Shown here: one piece after another, positions 44,039-53,019 of the stretch | How positions within the stretch are numbered: the stretch's first letter is position 1 | Layout: the number at the start of each line of letters is the position of its first letter | Made by a program: the position numbers and the translations under genes | Source of the DNA: Sphingomonas aerolata | Lineage (GTDB): Bacteria; Pseudomonadota; Alphaproteobacteria; Sphingomonadales; Sphingomonadaceae | Reading direction: 5' to 3' | NCBI RefSeq assembly: GCF_003046295.1 | Contig: NZ_PZZN01000002.1 | Coordinates: 248,001-312,000, forward strand | DNA: 64,000 nt | Notes under the pieces: model-generated | The model's input: the letters and a program-made list of their open reading frames with translations, nothing else | Database searches by the model: none | Told to the model about the DNA's origin: nothing

Positions 44039-47000
44039 TCAGAAGGAGAAACCCGCCGACAGTTTGACCGTGCGCGGTGCGTTGCCGCCCGTGCTGTAGG
44101 TCGACCGCCGACCGTAATTCGGATCGAGCGGGCTGTTGTTGAAATCGACGTAATTGCGGTCGTTCATCACGTTCAGGATATCGAGCCGCATGCGGATCCT
44201 GGTCTGATCGGAGATGAAGCCGAGCGGGACATATTTCGTGAACGCGAAATCGAGCTGTCGGCGACCCCAGAGATCGCCAAGGCCATCGGCCTCGCGCCCG
44301 ACCAGCGTTCGCGAGAACGGATCCGAATTGTCGATGAACGCCTTGAGATAGATCGGCGATTCGATCTGGAACTTGGTCGAGATCGTCACACCGATCGGCG
44401 TATCGACGCTGCCCGCGATGACGAACCGGTGACGCGGCACGCCCGACGAGCGCAAGGTCGGATAATCGGAGAGCTGGGCGAAATCGAGCGAATAGGTTTC
44501 GCCGAACTGGCGGTTCTCTTCGGCCTGCGTGTAGGTGTAGGTCGCGTCGATGCTCCACGGCGAGGCCGCCGAATAGGTCTTGGTCAGCTTGAAATAGACC
44601 GCATCGGAATTGGTCTTCAGGCCATTGGTGCCGAGAATGATCGACCCGAAGCCGTTCGGCGAGAAGGAGAACGGCGACTGCGGCACGTCGGTCGGGTTGG
44701 CCGGATCGTTGAAGAAGAAGCTCCCGTCCGGGCGCCGGTTGCCGAGCAGGAACGCGAACCCGTCATTGCTCTCGATATGCGTGAAGCCGAGCTCGAGTTC
44801 GACCGGCGAGAAGCGGCCGCGCAGACCAAGGCTGAACTGGTCCGAATAGGGCAGCTTCAGGTCGTTGTTCATCATGACGATCGCGCGGCCGCCGCCGCTC
44901 GCCGAGGTCGCCAGCTGCTGACGTCCGGCCTCGGTCAGATAGACCGGATTCCATGCGATACAGGTCTGGCTGGGCACGCAGGGGTTAAGTGAATCGTTGC
45001 CGATGAAGTTGAACGTGCGGACCTGGTACGCGCCCTGACTGACCTCCTGCTGGAGGAAGTCGAACTGGTTGCGATCATAGGAGCGGCCATAGCCCCCGAA
45101 CATCGAGAAGCGTCCGGCTTCGTCGAAGCGATAAGTGAAGCCCAGCCGCGGCTGCCACGCACCCTTGAACGCCTTCCGGTTGTTGCCGGTCGAGATATAG
45201 TCGTTGATGTCATAGTCGGCGCCAATGAGGTTGCCGTAATTGGCGGGTGACACCGCAGCGACATTCTCTGCCGAGGTGGCATAATCGAGATAGGCCGGCG
45301 TCCGCTCATAATCCCAGCGCAGGCCGAGATTGAGCGTCAGGTGGTCGGTGACGTCCCAATCATCCTGCGCGTAGAAACCAATCTGGAAATTGTTCGACCG
45401 GACGTTGGGATTGCCCGCCGCGACGGCGGCACCGAACTGAAGCTGGTAGGGCAGCGTGTCGTTGAAGGCGACGCCGGGGATCGCGTTGACGTCATAGGTA
45501 TATTGCGGGTTGGTCAGGTTCTGCTCGCGCGTGTTGAGCTTCACCCATTTCGCCTTGGCGCCGACCTTGATCGTGTGCCCCTGTAGGCCGGTGAACGTGA
45601 AATCGTCCTGGACGGTCCAGCCCTTCTGCCCCTTGGTCTGGAAATTGCCGCCGGCGCCGGCGCGAAGCAGGTCGGTGCGCTGCGTGCCGCTGCCGATCCG
45701 CTGCGTCGCCTGGAAAAACTGCGTGATGCCGTCGGTCGCGGGCGTCGGCGAGAAGACCACATCCTCATACGAGACGCGCGCGTCGTTGATCCAAGTATTT
45801 CCCGTATGCTGCCAGCGCAGCAGGCCGCGCTTGTCGACGACCTTGTTCAGCGTCGACGTGCTCGCGGCGTTGATGCCCGTCGCGTTCTGCAGCCCGGATT
45901 CGTTGCGATATTTGCCCGACAGCTCGATCAGATCATTGTCGGTCGGCACGATATCGATCTTGCCGAAGTACAGGTCTTCCTTGAACCGCTGCGCGAAGGT
46001 ACCGAAATCGTCCCGATATTGTTCGGGGATCGACGCGACCGGATAGCCGTTCTCGGGTCGCACGTCGTACGGGCTGGTGATGCGCTTGCCTTCATAGGTG
46101 AAGAAGAAGTGCGCCTTGTCCTTGATGATCGGGCCGCCCAGGGCCGCGCCGAACTGCTTGTTGCTCGTGTCCACCTTCGGAATCGTGGTCGGGAAAATCT
46201 CGCTCGGGCGACGGTCGCGCAGCTTCTGATTGGTGTAGTCGAAGAAACCCTCGCCGTGGAATTCGTTCGTGCCCGACTTGGTCACCGCGGTGATCGCGAC
46301 CGAGCTGACCTGGTCGAACTCCGCCTTGTAGTTCGATGACAGCACCTGATACTCGCCGATGCCGAGCTGCGGGAAGGGATTGCCGGGCGACGAATCCTGG
46401 CCGGTGATGCCGTTCTTGAGAACGTAATCCTTCTGGCTGACGCCATCGACGAAGACGTTGACAGTGCGGCTGTCCTGGCCGCCGCCCTGGATGCGCGACG
46501 CGCCGCTGGCGTCCTCGATGAAGCGGACGCCCGGTGCGAGATCGGCGAAGGCGAGGAAGTTGCGGTTGTTCTGCGGCAGTTGCTCGATCAGGCGCTGCGT
46601 GATGTTGCTGCCGACCTGGCCGCCCGACAGCGAGCGGATCCGGTTGCCAGTGACGACGATCTCGTCGCCCGTGCCGCCGGCAGCCGGGGTCGCCCCGGTG
46701 TCCGCCGTCGGATCAGGTTCGGCACCGGGCGTTGTCGGCTGAGCGGCGGGGGGCGTCGCGGCGCTCGACAGGTCGAGGTCAAGCCCGGCGCTCTGCCCGA
46801 CGCGCAGCGTGAAGCTGTCGGAATTGCGCGTACCGGTGCGCTGCTTGATCTCGAGGCGATAGGTGCCTGCGCGCAGCGACGCGAAGTTGTAGCCGCCAGC
46901 GGCGTCGGCGGGCACCGTGCGACGCAGGCCGGTCGCGACCTCGACCGCGGTGACCTCGACGACCGGATTGTCCGCCGGCGCGGTGATCGTGCCGCGTAAC

Positions 47001-47104
47001 GACGCCTGGCCGACCTGGGCGGCTGCCGGCGCGGGGGCGAACAGCACCCCGCCGGACAGCGCCGTCAGCGAAAGCGCTGCCGCACGCAACATCATCTTGG
47101 TCAT
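44039..47104 (-). CDS. TonB-dependent receptor (CarboxypepD_reg-like N-terminus)
   Basis: A 1021-residue outer-membrane transporter. The signal peptide ends near A-A-A-Q. A carboxypeptidase-regulatory-like domain (about 30-115; G-T-I-T-A-P-A-D-N-P-V-V) and a Pro/Thr linker with a TonB-box-like D-E-I-V-V-T-G-N follow. Next come a plug domain and a large barrel ending in S-A-G-F-S-F. This architecture is common for receptors of oligosaccharides. The ORF extends upstream in another frame of the LacI gene; the real start is the ATG at 47104, which overlaps the LacI stop (ATGA). It probably imports beta-glucan fragments. Confidence 0.9.
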   Translation of the reverse strand: MTKMMLRAAALSLTALSGGVLFAPAPAAAQVGQASLRGTITAPADNPVVEVTAVEVATGLRRTVPADAAGGYNFASLRAGTYRLEIKQRTGTRNSDSFTLRVGQSAGLDLDLSSAATPPAAQPTTPGAEPDPTADTGATPAAGGTGDEIVVTGNRIRSLSGGQVGSNITQRLIEQLPQNNRNFLAFADLAPGVRFIEDASGASRIQGGGQDSRTVNVFVDGVSQKDYVLKNGITGQDSSPGNPFPQLGIGEYQVLSSNYKAEFDQVSSVAITAVTKSGTNEFHGEGFFDYTNQKLRDRRPSEIFPTTIPKVDTSNKQFGAALGGPIIKDKAHFFFTYEGKRITSPYDVRPENGYPVASIPEQYRDDFGTFAQRFKEDLYFGKIDIVPTDNDLIELSGKYRNESGLQNATGINAASTSTLNKVVDKRGLLRWQHTGNTWINDARVSYEDVVFSPTPATDGITQFFQATQRIGSGTQRTDLLRAGAGGNFQTKGQKGWTVQDDFTFTGLQGHTIKVGAKAKWVKLNTREQNLTNPQYTYDVNAIPGVAFNDTLPYQLQFGAAVAAGNPNVRSNNFQIGFYAQDDWDVTDHLTLNLGLRWDYERTPAYLDYATSAENVAAVSPANYGNLIGADYDINDYISTGNNRKAFKGAWQPRLGFTYRFDEAGRFSMFGGYGRSYDRNQFDFLQQEVSQGAYQVRTFNFIGNDSLNPCVPSQTCIAWNPVYLTEAGRQQLATSASGGGRAIVMMNNDLKLPYSDQFSLGLRGRFSPVELELGFTHIESNDGFAFLLGNRRPDGSFFFNDPANPTDVPQSPFSFSPNGFGSIILGTNGLKTNSDAVYFKLTKTYSAASPWSIDATYTYTQAEENRQFGETYSLDFAQLSDYPTLRSSGVPRHRFVIAGSVDTPIGVTISTKFQIESPIYLKAFIDNSDPFSRTLVGREADGLGDLWGRRQLDFAFTKYVPLGFISDQTRIRMRLDILNVMNDRNYVDFNNSPLDPNYGRRSTYSTGGNAPRTVKLSAGFSF

Positions 47105-48168
47105 GGTCGTTCCCCTGTTCCCGATTGATCGGGTGTCTCGTTGTGGATTGTGGATAGAAATGCGTTGGGTCGTGCCGGGTCGGGCTGGCCGGTCGATTCG
47201 CGTATGACGACGACCGGGATGCGCTGCTCGGGCAGGCCATCGTCCTGCCCGGCAATCGCGCCTGCCAGCCGTGCGACGCCGCGCGCACCGAAGGCCGCGA
47301 TGTCGATGCTTGCGGTGGTCAGCGACGGCGTGATGAGCCGGGCGAGCGGGATGTCGTCGAAACCGGCGATCGCAATCTGCTCCGGAACGGCAATCCCGGC
47401 CCGTTTCAGCGTCATCATCGCGCCGATCGCCATCATGTCGTTCGCGGCAAAGATCGCGTCGGCGTCGCACCCCTCGTCGAGAAGGGTCGCGGCGGCGGCG
47501 ATGCCCGAGGGTTCGTTGAAGTCACCCGGCAGGATGCGCAGCGTAATGCCTGCACGCGCACAGGCGTCGCGCGCGCCGCGACAGCGTTCCTCGGCATCGA
47601 TATTCCCCTCGGGGCCGGTGATATGGACCAGCCGGCGACGACCCGTCGCGATCAGATGCTCGACGATCGCGGCGGCGCCGGCGGCGTTGTCGATGCGCAG
47701 TTCGGCGCGGCCGGGCTGTCCCGGCGCACAGTTCAGCAGCACCGCGGGCATGTCGCGCGGCAGGTGCGCGAGCAGCTCGTCCGCCGCGACCTGAGGGGCC
47801 ATCACCAGCAGCCCGTCGACCCGACCGCGCATCGCGTTCAGCGCCGCCACACCGCGCGCCGCGTCGCCGTGCATCCTCATCAGCATCAGGTACAGCCCGC
47901 GCTCCGACGCCTCGCGGTCCATGCCGCGCAGCAGTTCGGAGAAGAATTCGCCGTGAAGATCGGGGATCACCACGCCGATCATCCCCGAGCGGGCCGAGCT
48001 CAGGTGTCGCGCCGCGGCATGCGGGACATAGCCAAGCCGCGATGCGACCTCCTCGATATGCTTGCGCAATTCGGGGCGGACGCTGGCAAGCCCGTTCATC
48101 GCGCGCGACACGGTCGCCACCGACACCGCCGCCTCGCGGGCAATATCACGGATCGTGGCGTGCGACAT
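47101..48168 (-). CDS. LacI-family transcriptional regulator
   Basis: A 355-residue regulator. The N-terminal helix-turn-helix T-I-R-D-I-A-R-E-A-A-V-S-V-A-T-V-S-R-A and the hinge L-G-Y-V-P-H-A-A-A-R are followed by a periplasmic-binding-protein-like ligand domain (M-I-G-V-V-I-P-D-L, A-A-N-D-M-M-A-I-G-A). Its stop overlaps the receptor start by 4 bp (ATGA). It is the first gene of the receptor/glucanase operon and lies 60 bp from a perfect LacI-type palindrome, so it should repress both its own operon and the divergent GH3 gene until a sugar ligand is present. Confidence 0.93.
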   Translation of the reverse strand: MSHATIRDIAREAAVSVATVSRAMNGLASVRPELRKHIEEVASRLGYVPHAAARHLSSARSGMIGVVIPDLHGEFFSELLRGMDREASERGLYLMLMRMHGDAARGVAALNAMRGRVDGLLVMAPQVAADELLAHLPRDMPAVLLNCAPGQPGRAELRIDNAAGAAAIVEHLIATGRRRLVHITGPEGNIDAEERCRGARDACARAGITLRILPGDFNEPSGIAAAATLLDEGCDADAIFAANDMMAIGAMMTLKRAGIAVPEQIAIAGFDDIPLARLITPSLTTASIDIAAFGARGVARLAGAIAGQDDGLPEQRIPVVVIRESTGQPDPARPNAFLSTIHNETPDQSGTGERP

Positions 48169-48227
48169 GGCTGGTCAGGATCCCCTCTGGCGTCGGCCGT
48201 CGTTCGCGGCTGGAAATGTTATTCTTG

Positions 48228-48243
48228 ATGTAACCGGTTACAT
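48228..48243. promoter_or_regulatory. LacI-type operator (16-bp perfect palindrome)
   Basis: ATGTAACCGGTTACAT is perfectly palindromic with the central CG step typical of LacI/GalR/CcpA operators. It lies in the divergent region, 60 bp upstream of the LacI gene and 90 bp upstream of the GH3 gene. Confidence 0.75.
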
Positions 48244-48332
48244 GATCCAGAAACGGGGATCAAGAACCTTGCAACGATCATCAGCCCGGTGGAGCCGGGC
48301 GGTCGAAACAGGCACGGACAAAGGGTTAGCGG

Positions 48333-50639
48333 ATGACGGCGGCGACGATGGCACAACGGACGATTTCACGACGGGCGATGATCATGGGGGCCGGGGCGGT
48401 GACCGCCTGGGCGGCGAGCCCCGCGCGCGCGCTGCTGCAGCAGACGGCACAGCCGCGTGCCCTGCCCGCATCGGTCGAAGCCGTGCTTGCGCGCATGACC
48501 GTCGTCGAGAAGGCCGGGCAGTTGACGCTGATGGCGGCGGCCTGGGCGGGGGGGGCGGCGACCGCGCTCAACCCCGCGGGCGGGTCGTCGAGTTTCGACG
48601 AACAGCTCGCGCAGGTCCGCGCCGGGCGTCTGGGCGGGGTGTTCAACGGCAATGGCGCGGTTATGGCACAGCGGATGCAGACCGCTGCGATGCGCCAGTC
48701 GCGGTTGAAGATCCCGCTGCTGTTCGCCGCCGACGTGATCCACGGGCTGCGGACCGTGTTTCCGGTCCCGCTGGCAGAGGCGGCAAGCTTCGATCCCGAA
48801 CTTGCACGGCGTACCGCCCGGGCCGCGGGGGCCGAGGCGGCGGCATCGGGGATCGACTGGACGTTCGCGCCGATGGTCGATGTCGCGCGCGACGCGCGCT
48901 GGGGGCGTGGTGTCGAGGGGGCGGGCGAGGATGTCCTGCTCGGCCGGATGATGGCGGCCGCGCGGGTCCGCGGGTTCCAAGGCGAGCGGGGACTGGCGGC
49001 GTCGGACGCGGTCGCGGCGTGCGCCAAGCATTTCGCCGCCTATGGCGCGGGCGAAGCCGGGCTCGACTACAACACGGTAGACGTTTCGGAGCGTACGCTC
49101 CGCGAGGTGTATTTTCCGCCGTTCCAGTCGGCCTTCGACGCCGGCGCTGCGACGACGATGGCGGCGTTCAACGAGATTTCGGGCGTCCCGGCGACCGCGA
49201 ATGCGTGGCTGCTGACGCAGATCCTACGCCGCGAATGGGGCTTTGGCGGGCTGGTCGTATCCGACTATACCGGCGACGAAGAATTGATCGCGCACGGTTT
49301 TGCAGCGGATGCGCGCGAAGCGACCAAGCTCGCTTTCATGGCCGGCGTCGACATGAGCATGCAAAGCGGGTTCTATTTGGCGCATCTGCCGGCGCTCGTC
49401 GCGGCGGGCGAGGTGCCGATGGCGCGGCTCGACCAGGCGGTCCGCCGCGTCCTCGCGCTCAAGGTCGCGCTCGGACTGTTCGACGATCCGTTCCGGCGGA
49501 TCGACCCGCGTCGCGAGAAGACGCGGATCCGGACGCGCGAGACGCTGGCGCTGGCCCGCGATGCGGGGGCGCGGTCGATCGTCCTGCTGAAGAATGACGG
49601 CGCATTGCTGCCGCTGCCTCGACAGGGACGGCGGATCGCGCTGATCGGCCCGTTCGCGGCCGGGCAGCACGACCTGATCGGTCCGTGGAACGTGTACGGC
49701 ACCGACGCCGAAGCGGTCGATCTGGCGACCGGTATCCGGGCAGCGGTGGCCGACCCGGCGCAGGTCAGCGTGACGCCGGGGTCGGGGATCGACGATCCGC
49801 TCCCCGGCGGGATTGCCGCAGCTGTGGCCGCCGCACGCGCGGCCGATGTCGTCCTGCTGGCGGTCGGCGAGAGTCAGCGCATGTCGGGCGAGGCGCAGTC
49901 GCGGGCGTCGATCGTGATCCCCGCGGCGCAGATGGCGCTGGCCGAGGCGGTGGCAGCGACCGGCACGCCGATCGTCGTGCTGCTGCGTACGGGCCGTGCA
50001 CTGGTGCTCAGCGACGCGGTGCTCAAGGCGCCGGCGATCCTGGTCACCTGGTTTCTGGGGTCGCAGGACGGGCCGGCGATCGCCGACATCGTGTTCGGCA
50101 AGACCGGGCCGTCGGCGCGGCTGCCCGTTTCCTTCCCGCATGCCACGGGGCAGGAGCCCTATCATTATGATCACAAGAACACCGGGCGGCCCAACCCGCC
50201 GGGCCCGTTGCTCGAATACAAGGCGCGCTACCGCGAATTCGCCAACGCCGCGCTGTTCCCGTTCGGTCATGGCCTGACCTATGGTGCGATCGACTACGAG
50301 TCGCTCGATCTCGGCGCTGCGCGTCTGTCGACCGATGGCGCGCTGACGGTGCGCGCGACGATCGCCAATGGCGGCACGCGCGCCGCCGAAGAGGTCGTGC
50401 AGCTCTATATCCGCGATCTCGCGGCCAGCGTGACGCGCCCCGTGCGCGAACTCAAAGCGTTTCGCCGTGTCGCGCTGAAGCCGGGCGAGCGGCAGGTCGT
50501 GTCGTTCACGCTGCGTCGCGACGACCTGCTCTTCATCGGCCAGGATCTCGTGCCGACGGTCGAGCCGGGCCGCTTCCACCTGTGGATCGCGCCGTCCGCA
50601 CAGGCTGAGGGTGTATCCGGGGAGTTCCAGCTCGTCTGA
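48333..50639 (+). CDS. bglX: GH3-family beta-glucosidase
   Basis: A 768-residue exported enzyme. A twin-arginine signal (S-R-R-A-M-I-M-G-A-G) ends near A-R-A-L. The (beta/alpha)8 domain shows A-A-D-V-I-H-G-L and A-C-A-K-H-F-A-A-Y-G, with nucleophile Asp at about 311 in G-L-V-V-S-D-Y-T-G. A C-terminal sandwich with P-V-S-F-P and a fibronectin-III-like domain (V-Q-L-Y-I-R-D) follow. The layout is that of BglX, which releases glucose from beta-linked gluco-oligosaccharides in the periplasm. It is divergent from the LacI-receptor-glucanase operon across a shared operator and probably completes glucan breakdown. The symbol is by similarity of architecture. Confidence 0.88.
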   Translation: MTAATMAQRTISRRAMIMGAGAVTAWAASPARALLQQTAQPRALPASVEAVLARMTVVEKAGQLTLMAAAWAGGAATALNPAGGSSSFDEQLAQVRAGRLGGVFNGNGAVMAQRMQTAAMRQSRLKIPLLFAADVIHGLRTVFPVPLAEAASFDPELARRTARAAGAEAAASGIDWTFAPMVDVARDARWGRGVEGAGEDVLLGRMMAAARVRGFQGERGLAASDAVAACAKHFAAYGAGEAGLDYNTVDVSERTLREVYFPPFQSAFDAGAATTMAAFNEISGVPATANAWLLTQILRREWGFGGLVVSDYTGDEELIAHGFAADAREATKLAFMAGVDMSMQSGFYLAHLPALVAAGEVPMARLDQAVRRVLALKVALGLFDDPFRRIDPRREKTRIRTRETLALARDAGARSIVLLKNDGALLPLPRQGRRIALIGPFAAGQHDLIGPWNVYGTDAEAVDLATGIRAAVADPAQVSVTPGSGIDDPLPGGIAAAVAAARAADVVLLAVGESQRMSGEAQSRASIVIPAAQMALAEAVAATGTPIVVLLRTGRALVLSDAVLKAPAILVTWFLGSQDGPAIADIVFGKTGPSARLPVSFPHATGQEPYHYDHKNTGRPNPPGPLLEYKARYREFANAALFPFGHGLTYGAIDYESLDLGAARLSTDGALTVRATIANGGTRAAEEVVQLYIRDLAASVTRPVRELKAFRRVALKPGERQVVSFTLRRDDLLFIGQDLVPTVEPGRFHLWIAPSAQAEGVSGEFQLV

Positions 50640-50696
50640 CGATCGTCGATGCGGTGAGGCCGCCCCTTGTGCGGGCGCGCGTGATCGGGAAAGGCG

Positions 50697-52190
50697 ATGC
50701 GGGTGAAGCGGGTCGATCAGCATGGTGGTTCCCCGGCGGCGGCGGGACGCCTGCGCGCGCCGCTGATGCTGGCGCTGATGCTCGTCGCCGTTGCGGCATT
50801 CCGCATCCACACGGCGCAGTATTCGCTCTGGTATGACGAGCTGGCGTCGCTCGAATTCGCGCGCCAGCCCGTGTCGCGGCTGTGGAGCAGCTGGATGCTG
50901 CGCGAGACCAACCCGCCACTGTTCTACACGATGCTGTCGGGCTGGATCGCGCTGGTCGGTAATGGCGACGTCGTGCTGCGCTTGCTGCCGATCGCGACCG
51001 GGATCGCGGCGATCGGCGCGGCTTTTGGATTGGGCCGAGCGGTCGGGGATGCGAAGGTTGGGCTGCTCGCCGCGGCGCTGTTGTCGCTCTCCGCGCTGGG
51101 CACGGACCTGAGTCAACAGGTACGCGGCTATGCGCTCGCGCAGCTGGCAGTACTGCTCGCCTGCATCGGGATGGTGCATTACCTGCGTCTTCGAACGTCG
51201 GGTGGGCTGCTCCTCTACGGCATTGCAACGCTCGTTGCCCTGTACACGCATACGACGCTCGCGCTGTTTGCCGGGCTGGCGGGTGTGACGATGCTCTGGC
51301 TGTTGCAGGGCGACCGGCCGGCACAGGCGCGGTGGCTGGCAACGAACGTCGCGGTGCTGGCGGGCTGGGGATGGTGGGCGATGATCAGCGTCCGCCAGAT
51401 GACAATGCCCGTGACCAATATCGCGTGGATCGCCACGCCGTCATGGCGCGACTCGGTCGCGATGACCGCACAGGTCTATCTGCCGTTCTATGCGGACCGG
51501 CCGGGGCTGGCGGGCACACTATTGCTCGCCGCGATGTTCGCGGCGCTGGCGGTGTGCGCGGTACGCGCGGCGCGGCCCGAGATACGGTTGCTTGCCGTCG
51601 TGACGATCGGCGCACCGGTGCTGCTGTTCGCGATCAGCCAGCGCGTGCCGATATTCCTGCCGCGCACGCTGAGCTGGGCCAGCGGGCCCGAGCTCGTGCT
51701 CGTCGCGCTGGGCGTGACGCGGATCCCGTCGCTGCTCGTGGCGCGTGCTGGCGGGATCCTGCTGCTCGGTCTGAGCGCGGTCGGTCTGGCGAACTGGCTC
51801 CCCAACCGCGAACGGGACCATTGGGATCAGGCCGCGGCGTTGGTCGAACGCCATCGGCCTTCGCTCGTGATCGTCGGCGACGACGCGGTCGCGCTGGCGA
51901 TCGACCATTATCGTGCGGACAATGGGCAGAGGGGACCGCGGCCGCTCGTCGTGCAGTCCGCCGGTCGCGAGCGCTGGGCTGATGGGCTGTACGCGGGATC
52001 GCATCTATCGGCACGGGCCGTGCGTGACCGGCTGCGCGGCGCGCCGTGCGCGGTCGTGGTCGGGTGGGGACCCTTCCGCTCGCCGATGCTCGACGATCCA
52101 TCGGTCGCGGTCGAGCCGCTGACGCACGACAGCGCCCCGTCGGTCGCGCTGATCCGGCTGAAGGGGGTGCACGGCATCTGTCGTGCATGA
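50697..52190 (+). CDS. GT39/ArnT-like membrane glycosyltransferase
   Basis: A 497-residue protein with about ten membrane helices. The first loop carries S-L-W-Y-D-E-L-A-S-L-E-F and R-E-T-N-P-P-L-F-Y. This is the conserved acidic D-E-x(n)-PP/P-L-Y arrangement of dolichyl/undecaprenyl-phosphate-sugar transferases (PMT/ArnT type). Such enzymes move a sugar from a lipid carrier to a periplasmic acceptor. A GGGAAAGG sequence precedes the ATG at 50697. The gene starts 57 bp after the GH3 gene on the same strand, but a functional link is not evident. The last 150 residues form a soluble domain. Confidence 0.75.
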   Translation: MRVKRVDQHGGSPAAAGRLRAPLMLALMLVAVAAFRIHTAQYSLWYDELASLEFARQPVSRLWSSWMLRETNPPLFYTMLSGWIALVGNGDVVLRLLPIATGIAAIGAAFGLGRAVGDAKVGLLAAALLSLSALGTDLSQQVRGYALAQLAVLLACIGMVHYLRLRTSGGLLLYGIATLVALYTHTTLALFAGLAGVTMLWLLQGDRPAQARWLATNVAVLAGWGWWAMISVRQMTMPVTNIAWIATPSWRDSVAMTAQVYLPFYADRPGLAGTLLLAAMFAALAVCAVRAARPEIRLLAVVTIGAPVLLFAISQRVPIFLPRTLSWASGPELVLVALGVTRIPSLLVARAGGILLLGLSAVGLANWLPNRERDHWDQAAALVERHRPSLVIVGDDAVALAIDHYRADNGQRGPRPLVVQSAGRERWADGLYAGSHLSARAVRDRLRGAPCAVVVGWGPFRSPMLDDPSVAVEPLTHDSAPSVALIRLKGVHGICRA

Positions 52191-52257
52191 CTCGAAGCCG
52201 CGGCATTACCTCCGCGCAATGCTGCCCCGTGGGATCAGGCGTTGTGTTTTGTCCGGT

Positions 52258-52797
52258 TCAGCGCCGACGTTTGACCAGAATCGCGCGCTCGCCGGTGATC
52301 GACGCCTTGAACCCGCCAAAGCCGACCTGCCGGATGGTAATTGCGGTACCCGGCCGGGGCTGCAGCGAGAGCGGTTCGATCGTTTCCCAGACCATGCCGT
52401 TCGCCAGTTGCAGCGCGAACCGCGCATAGCTCGCCGGCTTTGCCGTGGTGATCGTGGTCTGCACCTCCGTAACGCGTGTGACGCGATCCGCCTCACCGCC
52501 GCCGAGCGGGCTCTGACCGGCATCGGCGAGGCCGAATTGCTGGCGTTTGCGCTCGATAACCTTGCCACGGTCGAGCGCAAGCAGGTCGCCTGCCTGGCGC
52601 GCGCGCGCAATCTGCCCGGCGGTCGTGTCGAAGCAGGCAAGCCGGGCTGCATCGGCCGATATGTCCCGGCACGCGGCCAGCGCATCCAATGTCTTCGAAG
52701 AGTCTTCTCTGGCCTGCGCGGCAACAGCCGGGGCGATCGGCAGCGCGCCGACGAGCAGCGCTGACAGGGCAACAGAGATGGCCGACAACATTCGCAT
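52258..52797 (-). CDS. Secreted hypothetical protein
   Basis: A 179-residue protein with a signal peptide (S-A-I-S-V-A-L-S-A-L-L-V-G-A-L-P) cleaved near A-V-A-A. The segment A-L-A-A-C-R-D-I-S-A-D-A-A-R-L-A-C-F-D has two spaced Cys followed by a basic coiled stretch and a beta-rich C-terminal half. The C-x-x-I-x-x-D-x-x-R-L-x-C-F-D pattern recurs in short sphingomonad proteins of unknown function. Transcribed toward the GT39-like gene; it shares a divergent promoter region with the truncated receptor. Confidence 0.55.
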   Translation of the reverse strand: MRMLSAISVALSALLVGALPIAPAVAAQAREDSSKTLDALAACRDISADAARLACFDTTAGQIARARQAGDLLALDRGKVIERKRQQFGLADAGQSPLGGGEADRVTRVTEVQTTITTAKPASYARFALQLANGMVWETIEPLSLQPRPGTAITIRQVGFGGFKASITGERAILVKRRR

Positions 52798-53019
52798 ATG
52801 ATCGCCTTATGAGCTTTGGCTTGGCAGAACCCGGCCTCGGGTTTCGCCATACGACACTATGTTGCGGTTATGTCACGGTGATGTCGCAAACGAAATGAGA
52901 AAAGGTCCGAATCGACGATAATTGTTGCAGCGCAATGGCGTGGCTGGATAGATCGTGACCAGAACCGGAAAAACCGGAGAAAAATGCACGGTGCAATCAC
53001 CGGCGACAAAGGGGTATTT

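Noticed and set aside
49224..51251. 675-codon minus-strand frame across the GH3 gene
   Set aside because: Antisense to GH3 and the following gene; composition is Arg/Asp/Gln-rich and lacks a domain.
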